A stretch of 64,000 bases of DNA from Chrysoperla carnea. Lineage: Eukaryota > Arthropoda > Insecta > Neuroptera > Chrysopidae. Below, piece after piece: positions 37,101 to 51,053 of this stretch. The notes under the pieces were generated by a model. The model was not told where the DNA came from. It ran no database searches and saw only the letters and a list, made by a program, of their open reading frames with translations. Where the stretch lies: NCBI RefSeq assembly GCF_905475395.1, contig NC_058341.1, forward strand, positions 65,107,501 through 65,171,500, given 5' to 3'. Both the position numbers and the translations under genes were made by a program. Every line of letters begins with the position of its first letter. The first letter of the stretch is position 1.

Positions 37101-37358
37101 TTTATGAAAAAATCTTACAACTTTTGAATTTGTTTTCGTTTACCAGGTTGGGTTCAGATGCCGATTAAGGATATACGCGAGAAACCGATACGAACATTTA
37201 TGATTCAAATAGCCGTTATCAGTAATCATCAAAATGGACGAGATACACATATGAGACAAATTAAAGTACATAGTCCAACACAAGGCCGTGGCGTTGCAAT
37301 GGATCATTTTGGAACCTGTAATTCTGTACAATTTCGTCAATATGCTACAATTCGATAA
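34108..37358 (+). CDS. ANAPC10: Anaphase-promoting complex subunit 10
   Basis: APC10/DOC1 is the processivity subunit that helps the APC/C ubiquitin ligase hold D-box substrates during mitotic exit. Three exons join in frame: 34108-34213, 36049-36285 and 37147-37358, with phase 1 junctions inside Gly codons. The product is 184 residues, against 185 in human. It keeps GTVREVGSQAIWSLSSCKPG, then QLRDDCMDTYWQSDG and PHLVNIQFQRKTTV of the DOC-domain jelly roll. It also keeps the SYTPNRIS and RTFMIQIAVISNHQNGRDTH blocks, and ends ATIR, like the human C-terminal IR tail that docks on CDC27. An AATAAA follows at 37374-37379. The start is chosen because ATG 34108 precedes the conserved block by the usual distance. 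The gene looks intact. Confidence 0.98.
35195..35611 (-). repeat. Family D dispersed element, partial inverted copy in APC10 intron 1
   Basis: Runs from GTCTGTCCGTCTGTTATCAC to CAATTGTTTGTTTTCACTTG and matches 33190-33706. It lacks the TATACCATG end. The flanking intron 1 sequence at about 34975-35080 shares CATCAAACTCTGCAA and TTGGTTAACTACAAAACGAG with 62530-62595. Confidence 0.8.
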
Positions 37359-37784
37359 TTCATTTTATATAAAAATAAATTTTTTATATAAAGATTTGTT
37401 TTTTTCTTGTATTTATAATATAGATGTATAACATATTCGATTTGAATACTAAGAAAGACTCTGTCTAGCGATATAAAAAAGAACTATACACACTAGCTCG
37501 CATAAATACATAATATTTAACGGAAATGTTGCTTACAATCTTGTATAACAAACATACACATTTAAAAGAGGTTAATGTTTTTAACCTCTTTTGTTTTAAT
37601 GTTTTGTTTTAATGTTTTTAACAAATTTTGACAAGACAACACAAATTTTGTTAAAAAAAGGATATGAAAACACTGAACCGAAAAAATTAAGAGTTCAAAA
37701 TGTAAATAAAAAACAAAAAATTATAAAATTTATGATCCTAAATGAAAATCCTTGTATGAAAAAATTATATGTAAAAAATTTTTC

Positions 37785-38118
37785 AAACAAAAGTTTTTTA
37801 TAATTTTATAAGAGACATTTTTTAAATTTAAACTTTTGTTCTAACTCTAACGGTTTACAAGATGAGTCTTACGGACCCAAGACCCAATTGACCTATGTTG
37901 CTCGTTTACGAAATCAACCTCCCTTCATACGCCCTGAGCACGCTATAAAAATTTCAGCTTGATATGTCTTTTCGTTTTTGATTTATCGTGTCCACAGACG
38001 AGCGGGCATCCGAAAATGGACTAATTAGGTGATTTTTGAACACCTATACCGATATTTTCTTTGTAGCATCAATTTTTTTAAGCGTTACAAAATTTTTGAC
38101 TATACTTAGTATACCTTG
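37785..38118 (+). repeat. Family D dispersed element, partial copy
   Basis: Retains CGGACCCAAGACCCAATTGA, TTTCAGCTTGATATG and GACTAATTAGGTGATT. The tetranucleotide block is reduced to a remnant and the 5' third is missing. Confidence 0.75.
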
Positions 38119-38136
38119 ATATATATTACATATATA

Positions 38137-38588
38137 TTAAACGAGCAATTCTTGTAAACATAAATATATATATATATATAGTTTTTCATGAAAAGACGGA
38201 TAAAATGACGTTTTTTAAAAATGAAACCTAGCAAGATCGACTTTTCGCCCCAAAAAACCTCTGCATATACATTTTTATGAAAATCGTTGGAGCCATTTCA
38301 AAGATCGTTTATATATATATATATGCAGAGGTTTTTTGGGGCGAAAAGTCGATCTTGCTAGGTTTCATTTTTAAAAAACGTCGGTTTATCCGTCTTTTCA
38401 TGAAAAACTGAAAAATATGACTCTTCCTGACATCTATTGGTGTATATCGTAATTAACGAAATAAAGTACATTACCGGGACATTCAAATTGGTATTTATGT
38501 TGAGTTTGAAACGGTTCTTATATTAGTGATAAAGTTTTTATCTTTTTAATTAAAAAAATACTGAGCAAAGCTCGGTCATCCAGATATT
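38137..38588 (+). mobile_element. DINE-1/HINE-like element, copy 2, with internal inverted duplication
   Basis: It has the same ATTAAACGAGCAATTCTTG start, short TA run and GAGCAAAGCTC hairpin end as 19602-20060. Here a segment of about 85 bp (GTTTTTCATGAAAAGACGGA..) at 38182-38268 is repeated inverted at 38322-38408, making a hairpin inside the element. Confidence 0.75.
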
Positions 38589-39465
38589 AAAAATTTATTA
38601 AAGAACACAAACTTGGGTTTTAAAAATCTTCACTAGTATACAATATATGAACGTTTAAAATTCCTTTAATTAGTCTATTGGACAAATTAAAAAAAAGAGG
38701 AAGATATCCACTAGTGACGTTATATGTGGGTATCGCCATAGAGATTACATATAAAACTTGGTTTTGTTAAAAGGAGATGAGCAACCTTTGAATGCAATCT
38801 TTGATTGCTTATAACTTTTTCGCTTTTTTAATTAATTTTAATTTCACTTTCAAATTTTGCCATGGTATCAAATCTAATTTTATACCTTTACGGGTAATAT
38901 GGCCAATTTGACATCAAGATGATTCTCTATTATAAAATATTAGGGGAGCAAATATGGGAGTAAGATTTTTATATATTAGAATTTTCTTTCAAATAGTGGC
39001 GGTGTCTAAATACGTTTTTTTTTTTTATATAAAATAATGTTAATCAAAATTAATACTAAATTTCTTTTCTAAATGGTTTGAAGAAAATGTACAAAATTAT
39101 TGGCAGCATAAACTTCAAGATAAAAACGTGTCAAGATACTACTTTAAAAAAAATTCCTACCACATACATAAGTTTGGTGTTAGAGCCGAATTTAAAATTG
39201 GTTGAAACAATAATTTATTCATTTTCGACTAAATCTCTAACTGACTCATTTTAAGTTCAAGAAGAGTTACATACATTAAAATTGATAATGATTCCAAAAT
39301 AGAAATAATAATTAAACGACAAGAATATAATTACATGTCCAGCGTGTCTAAAGATCGCGGTTAGTTGCATCGAATTAATCTGGATTTGTTGTTTTTTTTT
39401 TTTGTTTTTTTTTAAATGTAAATTCAACTTAGACTAGAAACTCGATTGTTTGCGAATATAACCAC
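38589..39465. other. Gene-free spacer
   Basis: No open frame, repeat pair or RNA gene was recognised. Confidence 0.4.
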
Positions 39466-39719
39466 TCATAATTGAAGGCGAAAATATTGAAAACACTCCT
39501 TTAGTCATGGAAAATGAAAATATTAAAATTAAAAAATTAAACATGGAACTATCGATTAAAGACGAACCAAAGGAAGAAATAAAATTACTTATTGTTGTTG
39601 TTTACTTATAATTATGCATACGATATTTACATCATAGTCTATTCGTTTATTTTTATGTAATATGCTACATACAGACATAAACTAAATATTGACAAATATC
39701 TTGTCTTGTAATCTTAATT

Positions 39720-39802
39720 AAAGAGAATTTAAAAAAATACACTCGAAGTCCGGGTTCGAGTCCTGGTTCGAGTGTATTTTTTTAAATTCTCTTTAATGAA
39801 GA
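39720..39802. repeat. Perfect hairpin capped by a tRNA T-arm-like sequence
   Basis: AAAGAGAATTTAAAAAAATA plus CACTCGAA is repeated inverted, about 28 bp per arm. The loop reads GTCCGGGTTCGAGTCCTGG, in which GGTTCGAGTCC is a perfect pol III B box. It lies between the first and second leader modules of the zinc-finger pseudogene. Confidence 0.8.
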
Positions 39803-40591
39803 AATAAAAGTCTAAACTTTTGAAGGAAACATTGATGATGATACATCAAATAATATATAACATTCTTATTTAAAATTGGAACTTTTCTCGAGCAAACCTG
39901 TAACTGTTCTGTTCAGGAAGTTAAAATTGCAGAACCAGGCGTTAAAACTGACTTAATAATTAAAAAAGAAAATATTGAGAAAAATTCTTTTATCTTAAAA
40001 AATGAAGAAATTAAAATTGAAAAATTACACGCGGAAATAATAATTAAAGATGAAATAAATGGAGAAATGGTAGCAGATTCAGAATATAATGTATATTTTG
40101 AAGACGAATTTAGTGAAGAATTAGAACAAGAAGGCTTTGTAGATGAATATAAAGAAGAGAGAGTTGATGACACTTCTGACGGAAGTTTTAACCAGGTTAC
40201 ATCAAAGAAATAGCATACTACAAAAAATAAACATGCATGCGAAATTTGTGGTAAGATATTTACTTCTTTGAGTGTTTTAATAAAACATAGACGAATTCAT
40301 AGTGGAGAAAAATCTTTCTCATGTGATATTTGCGATAAAAAATTTGCGCACCAAGCTAATTTAGTTAGACATTAAATAATTCATAGTGAAGAAAGACCTT
40401 TTTCATGTAATGTCTGAGAAAAAACATTAAGTCATCGGCCTATTTTACTTCTACATAAACAAATTCAAAATAGGAAAAAACCTGGAGAAAAAAAGTTTTC
40501 ATGTGAATTTTGTAATGAAATATTTACTCAGCAATGTAATTTAAATACACAAAAAGGAATTCATACCGAAGAAAAATCAAATCCGTGTAAA

Positions 40592-41297
<706 letters not shown>

Positions 41298-42055
41298 TGA
41301 AAAGACAATTTAGGTAGACATAAAGTAATACATACTGGAGAAAAACGTTTCTCATGTGATATTTGCGATAAAAAATTTGGGGACCAAACCAATTTAGTTA
41401 GACATAAAATAATTCACGCTGGAGAAAGACCTTTTTCTTGTGAAGTTTGTAATAAAACTTTTATGGAGAATAGAAATTTAGTTAGACGTAAAAAAATATG
41501 TACAGGAGGAAAATATTATTCATGTGAAGTTTGTGAAAATAAATTTACACGAAAGTTAGATTTATCTAAACATATTAAAGGAACTCATACTGGAGAAAAA
41601 TCATTTCCATGTAAAGATTGTGATAAAACATTTACCAGGAAAAGCACTCTCGTTAATCATCATAGAATTCATACTGACAGAAAACCGTTTATCCGTAAAG
41701 TAAATGATAAAATTAAACAAGATGTGAAAATAGGATTGACAGTTAAAGAAGAAAATATTAATGGCAATTCTTTTGTCGTAGAAGAAATTAAAATAGAAAA
41801 TTTACACACGGAATCAATGATTAAAGACGAACCAAATGAAGAAATAGGAGAAGATACTCCTGACGAAAGTGTTGATGAGGATAAATTAAATACTCAGTGT
41901 GGGAACTTGTAACTATTAGATAAGGACTTCTTATATTTTTGTTTATTGAAGTAATTAAATTTTGTTTATTAAATTTTTTTCTTAAAGTTATTAAAATTTT
42001 GTTCCTACTATAGTCTAATAAAATTAAATAGAATATCATGGTAATAAAGAAAAAA

Positions 42056-42715
42056 TTAATGCATCTTTGAAAATTTCCACAGTTGTTTATTACGCTGCAA
42101 CACTTTGTAAAATAAAGTCGACCTCTTAGTAGCGTGCCTAACCCCCCTTTTTTGGTGGGTAGTTGAGGGTTTTAAACAGTTTTTTTACAAATTATAAAAA
42201 AACTATGCATCAAATAAAAACTATAACTTGCATATTTTCGTTTTATTTTCCGCTTTCTAGCTTAAAAATTTATTAATTTAAATGGAATTTTTTTCTTATT
42301 CGTAAACAGTGATGTTTACGAAACAATGATTCAAATAAAAGTTGTTAATTTTTTTTATAAGGAATAACTTTTATATTTAAACTTTTGTTCTATATCTAAC
42401 GGTTTACAAGATGGGTACATTTTCAGTTGATTGAATTAGCAAAAAAATTCCATTTTAAAATTGGCATAGCTCGGTCAACTTTGCAGCTAGAAAGTCGAAA
42501 ACAAAACGAAAATGTGCACAAATATTTCAGCTAGAACTTTTAATTGAATTTTTTTTATATGATGTATAGTTTTTTGTAATTTGTAAAAAACTGATGAAAA
42601 CTCCTTATAAAAGAGGGTTAGGTATGCCCCTGAGAGATCGACTTTTTTTTTACAAAATGTTCTCCCTAATAAACAACTGTGGAAAATTTCAAAGATGCAT
42701 TAATTTTTCCGTTTT
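42056..42715. mobile_element. MITE/foldback, about 660 bp (family M)
   Basis: The ends are inverse copies (ATTAATGCATCTTTGAAAAT against ATTTTCAAAGATGCATTAAT, imperfect), followed by CACAGTTGTTTATT and its inverse. Inverse pairs continue inward (GTCGAC, CTCTTA, AACAGTTTTTTTACAAATTA against TAATTTGTAAAAAACTG). A block resembling family D (AAACTTTTGTTCTAT..CTAACGGTTTACAAGATGGG) lies in the centre. A related fragment is at about 31690-32120. Confidence 0.75.
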
Positions 42716-45700
42716 ATATATTTAGTTTAATTGTACTACTATGTCCGAGTAAAACGGTCATCAATCACATTACTGATAAATTTTATTTGTTTTTTTTTGT
42801 TGTAAATACAGATTATTGTTTGAGTTTTTGATAAATAAAACTTCATAATGTATCTCTCTTCACATTTTTATTGTACATTGGATGTCACACAGCTTGGATT
42901 TCTAATTTCATAACGAGCAAAATTTTCATCATCTGCTAATTTAATATAGGTAATAGAGGAGTTCGTTACTCTTGATTATAATGCACTAAATTACAGCTAA
43001 GTTATTTTTTCCCAAAATCCTTACAAATTTGGACGGCGGAAGTGCTGCTATTTTGAGAAAAACCGTTTCGGTCTATATCTCCGTAATCGTGCACCCTAAG
43101 CCAAAAAAGGTAATAACCTTTATTGTAGATAATTAAGGGTATGTTCCGATATATACTGTGACCACTGCAAGGTATGACGTCAATTCAGTATACTGTCAAC
43201 TCGTTTTTTGACACCGTTTTTAAATGATAAAAATTTTTGAGCCTTAGATTTCAAAACTAGAAAGTACAAGTTTTCAAATGACCTATTGAGGTTCCAAAGT
43301 CGATTATTTTTCGCGGAAATAAAACTGCTTGAAATTTAGGTAAAATTATGTATAAAAATTTTGTTTCTTTAATAATTTGGCGCAGTGAATGAATAGATTA
43401 GTTTTTTTTTATCAAAAAACTTTATTTATGTTACTATTTATTGTAGCATAAATCAAGTACTTTTTATAGTTGCCAAGAAAAATGTTTGTAGCTCTTTAAA
43501 AACTTTGAAATTTTGTAAATTGTAATTTTTGACTCTTCCGATTCAAAAGGTTGCCGACCCTTGCAATAGACAAATCGTCTCGAAATATGTTTCAGCATCA
43601 TTTTTAAATGTTTATCGAGAATGAAATAATGCGAAAAAATAAGTACTATTTATATTATTGGCAAGAAAAATTTTTGTGGCTCTTTAAAAACTTTGAAATT
43701 TTTGACTCTTCCGACTCAAAAGGTTGCCGACCCCTGCAGACAAATCATCTCGAAATTTGTTTCAGCACCATTTTAATTTGTTGAGAATGAAATAATGCGA
43801 AATAATTGTGTAAATATAGTTTTGGAACGCGGTCAACAAGCGCAATAATTTTATATACAAAATCATAAACTTTTTTCCCTACAATCATCGTCTGCTGGAT
43901 CGACGCTAATAAGCGTTTGCATGTTAACAACAAAGCATTGATTACTTTGACAATATTGACAGAATCGGAATTTTGACAACCCACTCTTGATTATGAATAC
44001 GCGCACTTCGATTGATACCAATATTATATCGAAAATATTTTTTTAATTATTTATCGGCAACGAATGGACGCAAAACAACTTTGCAAAGGGTTTTGGAATG
44101 CTGCGTCCATGCGCAATTATTTTAAATATGAAACAATAAATTTTATTGTTGATGTGTGATCGGCTCACGGATATCAACATGACAGGTCTTGTTTACACTA
44201 TGCTGTGTAATATTCGCCCGTGGAACTTATCCGTTCCTGCCACATCACTCTGTTTAAAAGTAAAAAGGATAAAAAGAAAGAAGACAGAATATTTTCAAGT
44301 GAATAAAATTTATTAATAGATTCAACAAGTCAATAACAATTAAATAAATAATTAATTTAATGTAACGTTAACGTTTTGCTAAATTTTAAATACAAGACAC
44401 GTTTTTTTTCCTTAATTGAAATATGTTTTTGGGAGAGCATGAAAGCTATGTTTTGAAAGAGACACTTTAATTTATTTGAACGTTTCTGAACGTAACTATG
44501 TCAGTTTTTAAATTGCAACAATAGATAACAGTTGTCTGCAAAACTCTGACAATTTTCTAAACTAAAACTGAAAAACTATGAGATATGTTCAAAAACTTTA
44601 AAGTGTCTTTTTCAAAACATGAGTCTCTCATGACCATTCTCTGTCAATCTACAGTTGTTGATCTGAGCATTCACTTCAAAAATAATATTTTCAAATAAAT
44701 GATTTTTAATATTTCAAATAAAATAGAACTAATTAACAATTATTATCTCCAATCATTTTTTAAATAAATTTTTCGATAGAGTAAAGAATCACTTCGCAAA
44801 TGCAAATTAGGAAACGCTTTCGTGAAATATACGCAAAAAGAACCCTGTACAAATCAAATAAAAAGGTCGATTGCTAGTAAATTTTGTAAAAAGTATTTCT
44901 TAGCACGCTGATAAACGGTTTCAATGAACTCAAAATTTTTTTATGTAATTGAGTTATTTGGAGTTTAAAGATGGTCAAAAGTATTTATTTTTTACTAGTA
45001 TGCTATGGAATGTAAAAACTGGAAAAATTGATAATTGTAGTGTTACGTATTCAAATATTTCAATAAACTTCTAATAATTTTGATTATACATCAAAACCAA
45101 ACAATGAAAAATTTAAAAATACGAATTTTGTCATGAAAATCGGTATATGGGTATAAAAAAATATTCCAATAGTTTTTTTTTCCGATATCTCTAACCATCT
45201 CTGGCGCTAGTCAAAGTGTTAAGAATCGACCATATTTGTCAATTTGCAGTAGACTGAGTTTAAAATTTTGATTTCGTTTAAGTATCTTAAAAAATGTGAT
45301 CCATCACCCTGTATGCCTGTACAAAATTTCAAAACGATATTCTTATAAATCACGAAAATATGAGGATGTCATCATCTTAAATGTGACATACTGTATATGA
45401 TCCGATAGCTGTTACTTTCTAGTTTTTGAATAAATATCTCAAACATTTTTATCATCCCTTAATATTTTATGCGCAGGGCTAAACTGCTGAACAAATTAAT
45501 GAATTTGATATGAATTTTAAAAGCGTGCACGCTATGCATAAATACTTATACAAGAAATTGAGTATGTGCAATCGAAGGCTTGTTTATTTCTCTTTAAAAT
45601 GAGATTCTTCTAAGACCTTGTTATACTTTTCACATTAAACTGCCGTATCTCTTGAAATAATGACCTTACAGAATTAAATCAGAACTCAATCGAAAACTAA

Positions 45701-48216
45701 AAACTTAGAAATTACTAGCTATCGGATCATATATATTTAATTCAGATCCAATCTTTTTTCGCCGAGATATACCTATTTGAAATTTCGAGAAAAATTAAAA
45801 CTTTGTGCCACTTTTTTGCGTGGCAGTATAGTATAATAATTATATTTATCTGCATCCGCATCGACATATGCAATGATTATTGCGGATGCAGATCCAATGT
45901 CCAGGATCCATTTTTCGATAGAAAAAATCTCTAAATCGACAGTAGTTACGCCACTGTATACAACAATATACAATATTTTCTCTCTTTTATAAACAACCAC
46001 ACATTTACTTTTGTAATTTTCGTGAGCGAACAAACTAACATATTATAGGTTTATTAATTTACCAGTGTTCGCCCCACGGCTTTGCCCATGTGGAATTATA
46101 TCATGTACAAAATCTTGGTCAGGGTGTCATATATTTTGTAAACATCTTCTTTGTAGGAATGTACTATATCGATCATGATCGAATTCATACTCCGATTCGC
46201 ATTTGACTATGGCGTGCCCATCACTTTTATGCGGACTGGATCTGCGCCTGGCATACAGTGTAAAGTTTATAAAATTAAGAAGCGAGCACAAGGTCCAAAG
46301 TTTGTTTATTGTATAATATTCCATAGTCCATACATACATTAGTTCATTCCTAACCATGGCTATGGAAATTAAGTTTAAAAAAAGTTGAAATCGTCTAGCG
46401 AGACAGGTCCGAACAACCGCTAGTTCTTTATAAGATTTTATATTGCCACTGATTCAACAAAAATAATAGCTCGCTTACGAGTTATTCGACTTTCTAGTTG
46501 CAAAATTTCACAAAAATCATCCGAGTAATATACATTGCCTACAATTGATTGATATTAAAAAATCGCATAAATCAAAGCATTCAATTTTTAAAATATTAAT
46601 TGGTGTATGCAATAAACATTACATCGATGTATTTTTTTTTTATGTACAAAAACGGTTTGATGTCATGAAATATTGCAACTTGAAAATCGAATGACTCGAA
46701 AACGTATCAATATTTTTGTTGGGCCAATGGCAACTTTTATCTAGTATTACATAGGCTATCTTATAAAGAATTATCAGGCAAATTGACTAGATCTAAAAAC
46801 TGAATGAGCAAAAATGTTCTTGAAGGAACAAAATCAATCAATCAGGTCATGAGAATTCCATCTTTTAAACTATAAGAGATAGAAGAAAGTTTAAATTCAA
46901 AATCTGTTGCTTTGGAAAAAAACAAACGTGCGTTCAGGAAATTATACAACAGGATAATAGGATAGTTTATTTTATTATTTTTGACAATACAAAATGGCAT
47001 TAAGTTCTCAGTGAAATGTTACAGGCCGATCATCATTTTGCTCAGTAAGGATCTTATCGGCTAAAGGCAGTCAGTAAATGTGACATGATTTGATATCACC
47101 GGTCTTCTATCATAGAAGAAAGATAATATTATTATGCTTCATAATTGTTAATTTTATGAAAAATTAAATGAAAACATTTATTATCTTATGAAAAATAATT
47201 TTGGTTCTTAGATAGATATCTTTATTTTTATTACTTAAAAAAAAAGATATCAATTAATATGATGGATTTGAGTTTAATAATTTATAACTAATAAATAAGT
47301 ATTTTAATTGCATTTATTGACAATTTCTATCATGTGGTTTATAATCAAAACACTTTTGATAAACAGAAACTTTGCCATTAGTATAATCAGTGACGGATTT
47401 ACGTTGAGTGCATCCCTGGACAAACAAAAATTGCCGCCTCCTTACCGAGGAGCCCCCTTAACGAGAAAACTTTTTAATTCAACTCAGTGCATTCCTTCAC
47501 TTTGATTCTTTATGATTTCGGAAAAGCAATCGGAAATGTTTAGAATAACATGCAAGTAATTCATATATACCAGTCAACTTTGAATTCGACGGGGTATTGA
47601 AAAATGTGTCTTGTTTTCTTTTTTTGTTTCTTTTTCCCCTTACGACTTTTCAACAGCTCGTTTTCTGTATTCAGAACCACACAATTTTTTCCGACCATCA
47701 CTCATTTTTATGCGAGATAGATGATGTATGTTTTTATTGAGAAAATATGCAACTGTATTGTTATAGCTTTTAGTATTGACAGTTTTTATTAATTTTCCGC
47801 AAAGTTTTCAGAGAAGTAAACAAATATAGACGGATGTAGTTGATAACTTGTTACACAGATGGCACACAGTACATAAGTAAAGTTAATGTAATATAAAGAC
47901 CAGGTATTGTAATTATTCATGCGGTTGCGCCACCACAAGTGTGTCCAGCATACTAAGTTACGGTCAACTAAAGTAGTTTCATACTAACTCCCATAATAAT
48001 AAATATATTTTTTAATAATTAATTAGCGACTAAAAAAATTAATATTAGATTGATAAAAGTATATTCTAGGACATGACCCGTAAAAAAAATCCATGAACCC
48101 TAACTTTCTGCCGCGTGGCAAATAAGCTCGTGAGTCGATGTGAAGGATTTTCTCCCATAAGACATATAAGTGACAGAACGGGCTAATACTTGCAACAACT
48201 ACAGCATTAAATTTGC

Positions 48217-48929
48217 GTGAAGAATTTGTTTTATCGGGGAAATTTGAATGTCTTCTTAAGGGGGCCTAACATCAAGCACAGTGAAAAATTTGTTCAGATT
48301 CGAACTTCAATTCAACTACAATACCAAATGCGTTTAATTGGTGTAACACAGTATTTACGAGTTCCAGCTTCTGCATCCTACGATGACGATGATGAACCAT
48401 ATTACCTCGAATTTTTGCGTCAAAAAAAAAAACGGAAATCATTGTGAATCAACAGAAATTAAAAAATACAGACTGTATTATCTTTGTGCCTTTATCAAAT
48501 GCAAGCTCACACTGGGCAGATGCAATAAATCATGATCACTTAGAACATCCTAGTGAAGCAGTATAACAACTTCTAAAAATATCCGAAGAAGTTTTCACTA
48601 GCTATGGAAAATCATGATTGCATCTGCAGAATGTTCATGAGCTTTTACTTCTTTTAACAAGAAGTATTCAGGAAGCTGTTAAACACTCATTTATCTTTCC
48701 TGAATGCCACAAAATACGTGATAAAGTTTTGGAGAAATTCATTTCCTTGCGGCTTCACATCCTTGCTAACGTTATAAAGGTGCAACCAGATAATGAAAAT
48801 CATGTTGTTTTTAATTCTGGAAGTGCATATATGCGTACGTACTTCTACAAAGACTGTTCCCAAATAAATTGTTTAGATTTTTGCTATAATATTATAATAA
48901 CCTGTTTTTTAAATGATATTACTAATTAA
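48217..48929 (+). pseudogene. Broken coding remnant, unidentified (probably transposon-derived)
   Basis: Two open pieces lie here: 48217-48447 (LRGPNIKHSEKFVQIRTS..VTQYLRVPASASYDDDDEP) and 48618-48929 (LQNVHELLLLLTRSIQEAVK..SFIFPECHKIRDKVLEKFI). Between them the second frame extends back to about 48470 (DCIIFVPLSNASSHWADA) with stops near 48565 and 48616. The peptide quality is better than random for this AT-rich DNA, but I do not recognise the family. Confidence 0.4.
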
Positions 48930-49614
48930 CTTGTTCTCAGTATTAAGAATACTTAAAATATAATAAAAATAAATAGATATCCATAAAATATAATAAAAAT
49001 ATTTATTATTAATATGGGAGTTGGCATGAAAGTACTTTAGTTGACAGTTAATATGTCAAACGTTGGACACATTTCTCATCAAGCATTGCAATATTAGAAT
49101 ACCTCCTTTTTTTTTTTTTATTACCTTAAGACTATGCATACAGTAATAATATTTTAGTAAGTGGGAGCGTATACGTTATACGTATATAGAGGTTGTGAAG
49201 CGTTCAAAACTAAATTTTTCCAAGGCACATAAAAATTGTAACCAGATTTTTTAATCTATGTAGATTCAAAGACCAAATTTATACGGTACCTTCAACGAAA
49301 GTTAATAAACTGATTTTTAGCTAACTATCACTTAATAGATAGCGTGTAAGTGTAGACTTTGAATTTACATAGACTAAAAATCTAGCTTCAATGTACGTGT
49401 GCCTTAATAGGTTAGCAAAAAAATAATTTAATATTAAATGAATAAAATGTTTAATAAATAATGAGTGTACTCAATTCTCAAACACTAACATACAATTTAC
49501 ATAAGACCATTTATTCTGGAAATACGTTTAATCGAGGTATTAAAATCGAAAAATGATCAAAATTCGGAATTTAAAAGTACATTTACGATTTTTAATGGAA
49601 CCAGGCTTTAAATT

Positions 49615-50580
49615 TACGCACTTATAAGTTCATAATATACAATCGTGTTGAAAATAGAAAAAAAAAACTATTGGATGTTATATTTTTAACTATTTTAAGC
49701 GTTTTTATCCTTTGACATTTTTTCCTAAATCTCGTTTTTTTATATATAAAAGCGTTCAAAAAAAAAAAAAAAAAATCGTTATTTTGATGAAAATTTGACA
49801 TTGACAAAATTAACGATTATTGTGTGGCTTTGATCAAATACTTGATTCAAAATCAATTGTATCTTACATTTTGGACATTTCTAACCAATTTTTCTGTTAT
49901 GACTTTTTTCACCCAGCCTCGCCATTTTCGAAATGTTGACGTTTTAAAAAATTTATTCGCATTTTAGGCTAAAATTTTGTTATCAACAAATCTGAAGATT
50001 ACCGAGTGGTTTTGATCAAATATTAGATTAGAAAACCAACTGATTTTATATTTTTGACTTTTCTTACAATTTCTAGAAGTTTAAGAGCTGAATAATTAAG
50101 AAGCTAAAAAATTGAATTTTAGACATTTCCATCGAAATTGATTTCTTTAAATTTTTTAAACGCCTATATCTCGAAAATACAAAAATTAAAATAGTCAAAA
50201 ATAAAAGTCAGATGATTTTCTAATCAAATTTTTGATCGTCACTAAATAATCGTTTAATTTGTTGTTAACAAAATGTTAGCCTAAATTAATGATTTTTTTA
50301 AACGTCGGTATCTCGAAAACGATGAGGATAGTCATATAACAAAAATTGTTTAGAAATGTTTAAAATGTAAGAACCAATTGGTTATGAATCAAAGCCAAAC
50401 AATAATCGTTAATTTGGTAATATCAAATATTCATAAAATATATTTATATTATTTAAAAAACGGCGATGTTTAGGTAAAAATGCCAGGTAACAAAAAATAC
50501 TTAGAATAGTTCAAAATATAACATTCAATAGTTGTTTTTTTTTTCATACTTTTTTCAGCACCATTGGTTATTACGAACTT
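49615..50580. mobile_element. Large imperfect inverted-repeat element
   Basis: ATAACCAATGG-type and AACTATTGGATGTTATATTTT at 49620-49690 is mirrored at 50510-50540. TTAACGATTATTGTGTGGCTTTGAT near 49810 (20-base blocks of it) is mirrored by ATCAAAGCCAAACAATAATC near 50390. The arms are about 250 bp and diverged. Confidence 0.6.
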
Positions 50581-51053
50581 AAAGACCATACTTTCTGGCT
50601 AAACTGACTTTTTTCTACGCCCTTATAGGAACAGTTTGCGGTCTGATACCGTAAAAATTGGAAGTGTAATTTTTAATTCCGATCTCAAAAGTCTTATTCA
50701 CTCAATTAGTTACCGCATAAACACACTAGCAAAACAAAGCACCTCTTTTTTGTATCAAGTAAAAAATATAATATTTTTAGGATAAGTTTTTGTTTTCAAA
50801 TCACAAATTGACATAAAGTATGATGTAAATGTAACGAGGTACAGAGGTACATACAGTAATTAGAAATTTTCTACTAAAATATGTGAACTTTACCTTTGAA
50901 AGAAGTATCTACACATATACTAAATAACTAGGCTAGGCAGCTAGTAATCACTGCTCTATCAAAATACAATATAATACATCAATAATTGTAGACCTTATGG
51001 TCTATGGTAACTCTTGACAAATAGGATCCTTTTCAATTAATTATAGTTTTAAT

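Larger units (their letters stand above)
42716..51053. other. Gene desert with repeats
   Basis: No recognisable host gene lies in these 8.3 kb apart from the remnant at 48217-48929. A direct duplication lies at about 43461-43640 and 43651-43805 (shared AGCTCTTTAAAAACTTTGAA, CAAAAGGTTGCCGACCC). A hairpin at about 44430-44640 has GAGAGCATGA..TTTGAAAGAGACACTTTA against its inverse. Another, near 45397 and 45715, has GATCCGATAGCT against AGCTATCGGATC. A block at 43245-43390 recurs at 61685-61830. Confidence 0.5.

Noticed and set aside
45773-46033. 86-codon - strand frame
   Set aside because: No motif, no splice context, AT-rich composition; likely chance.
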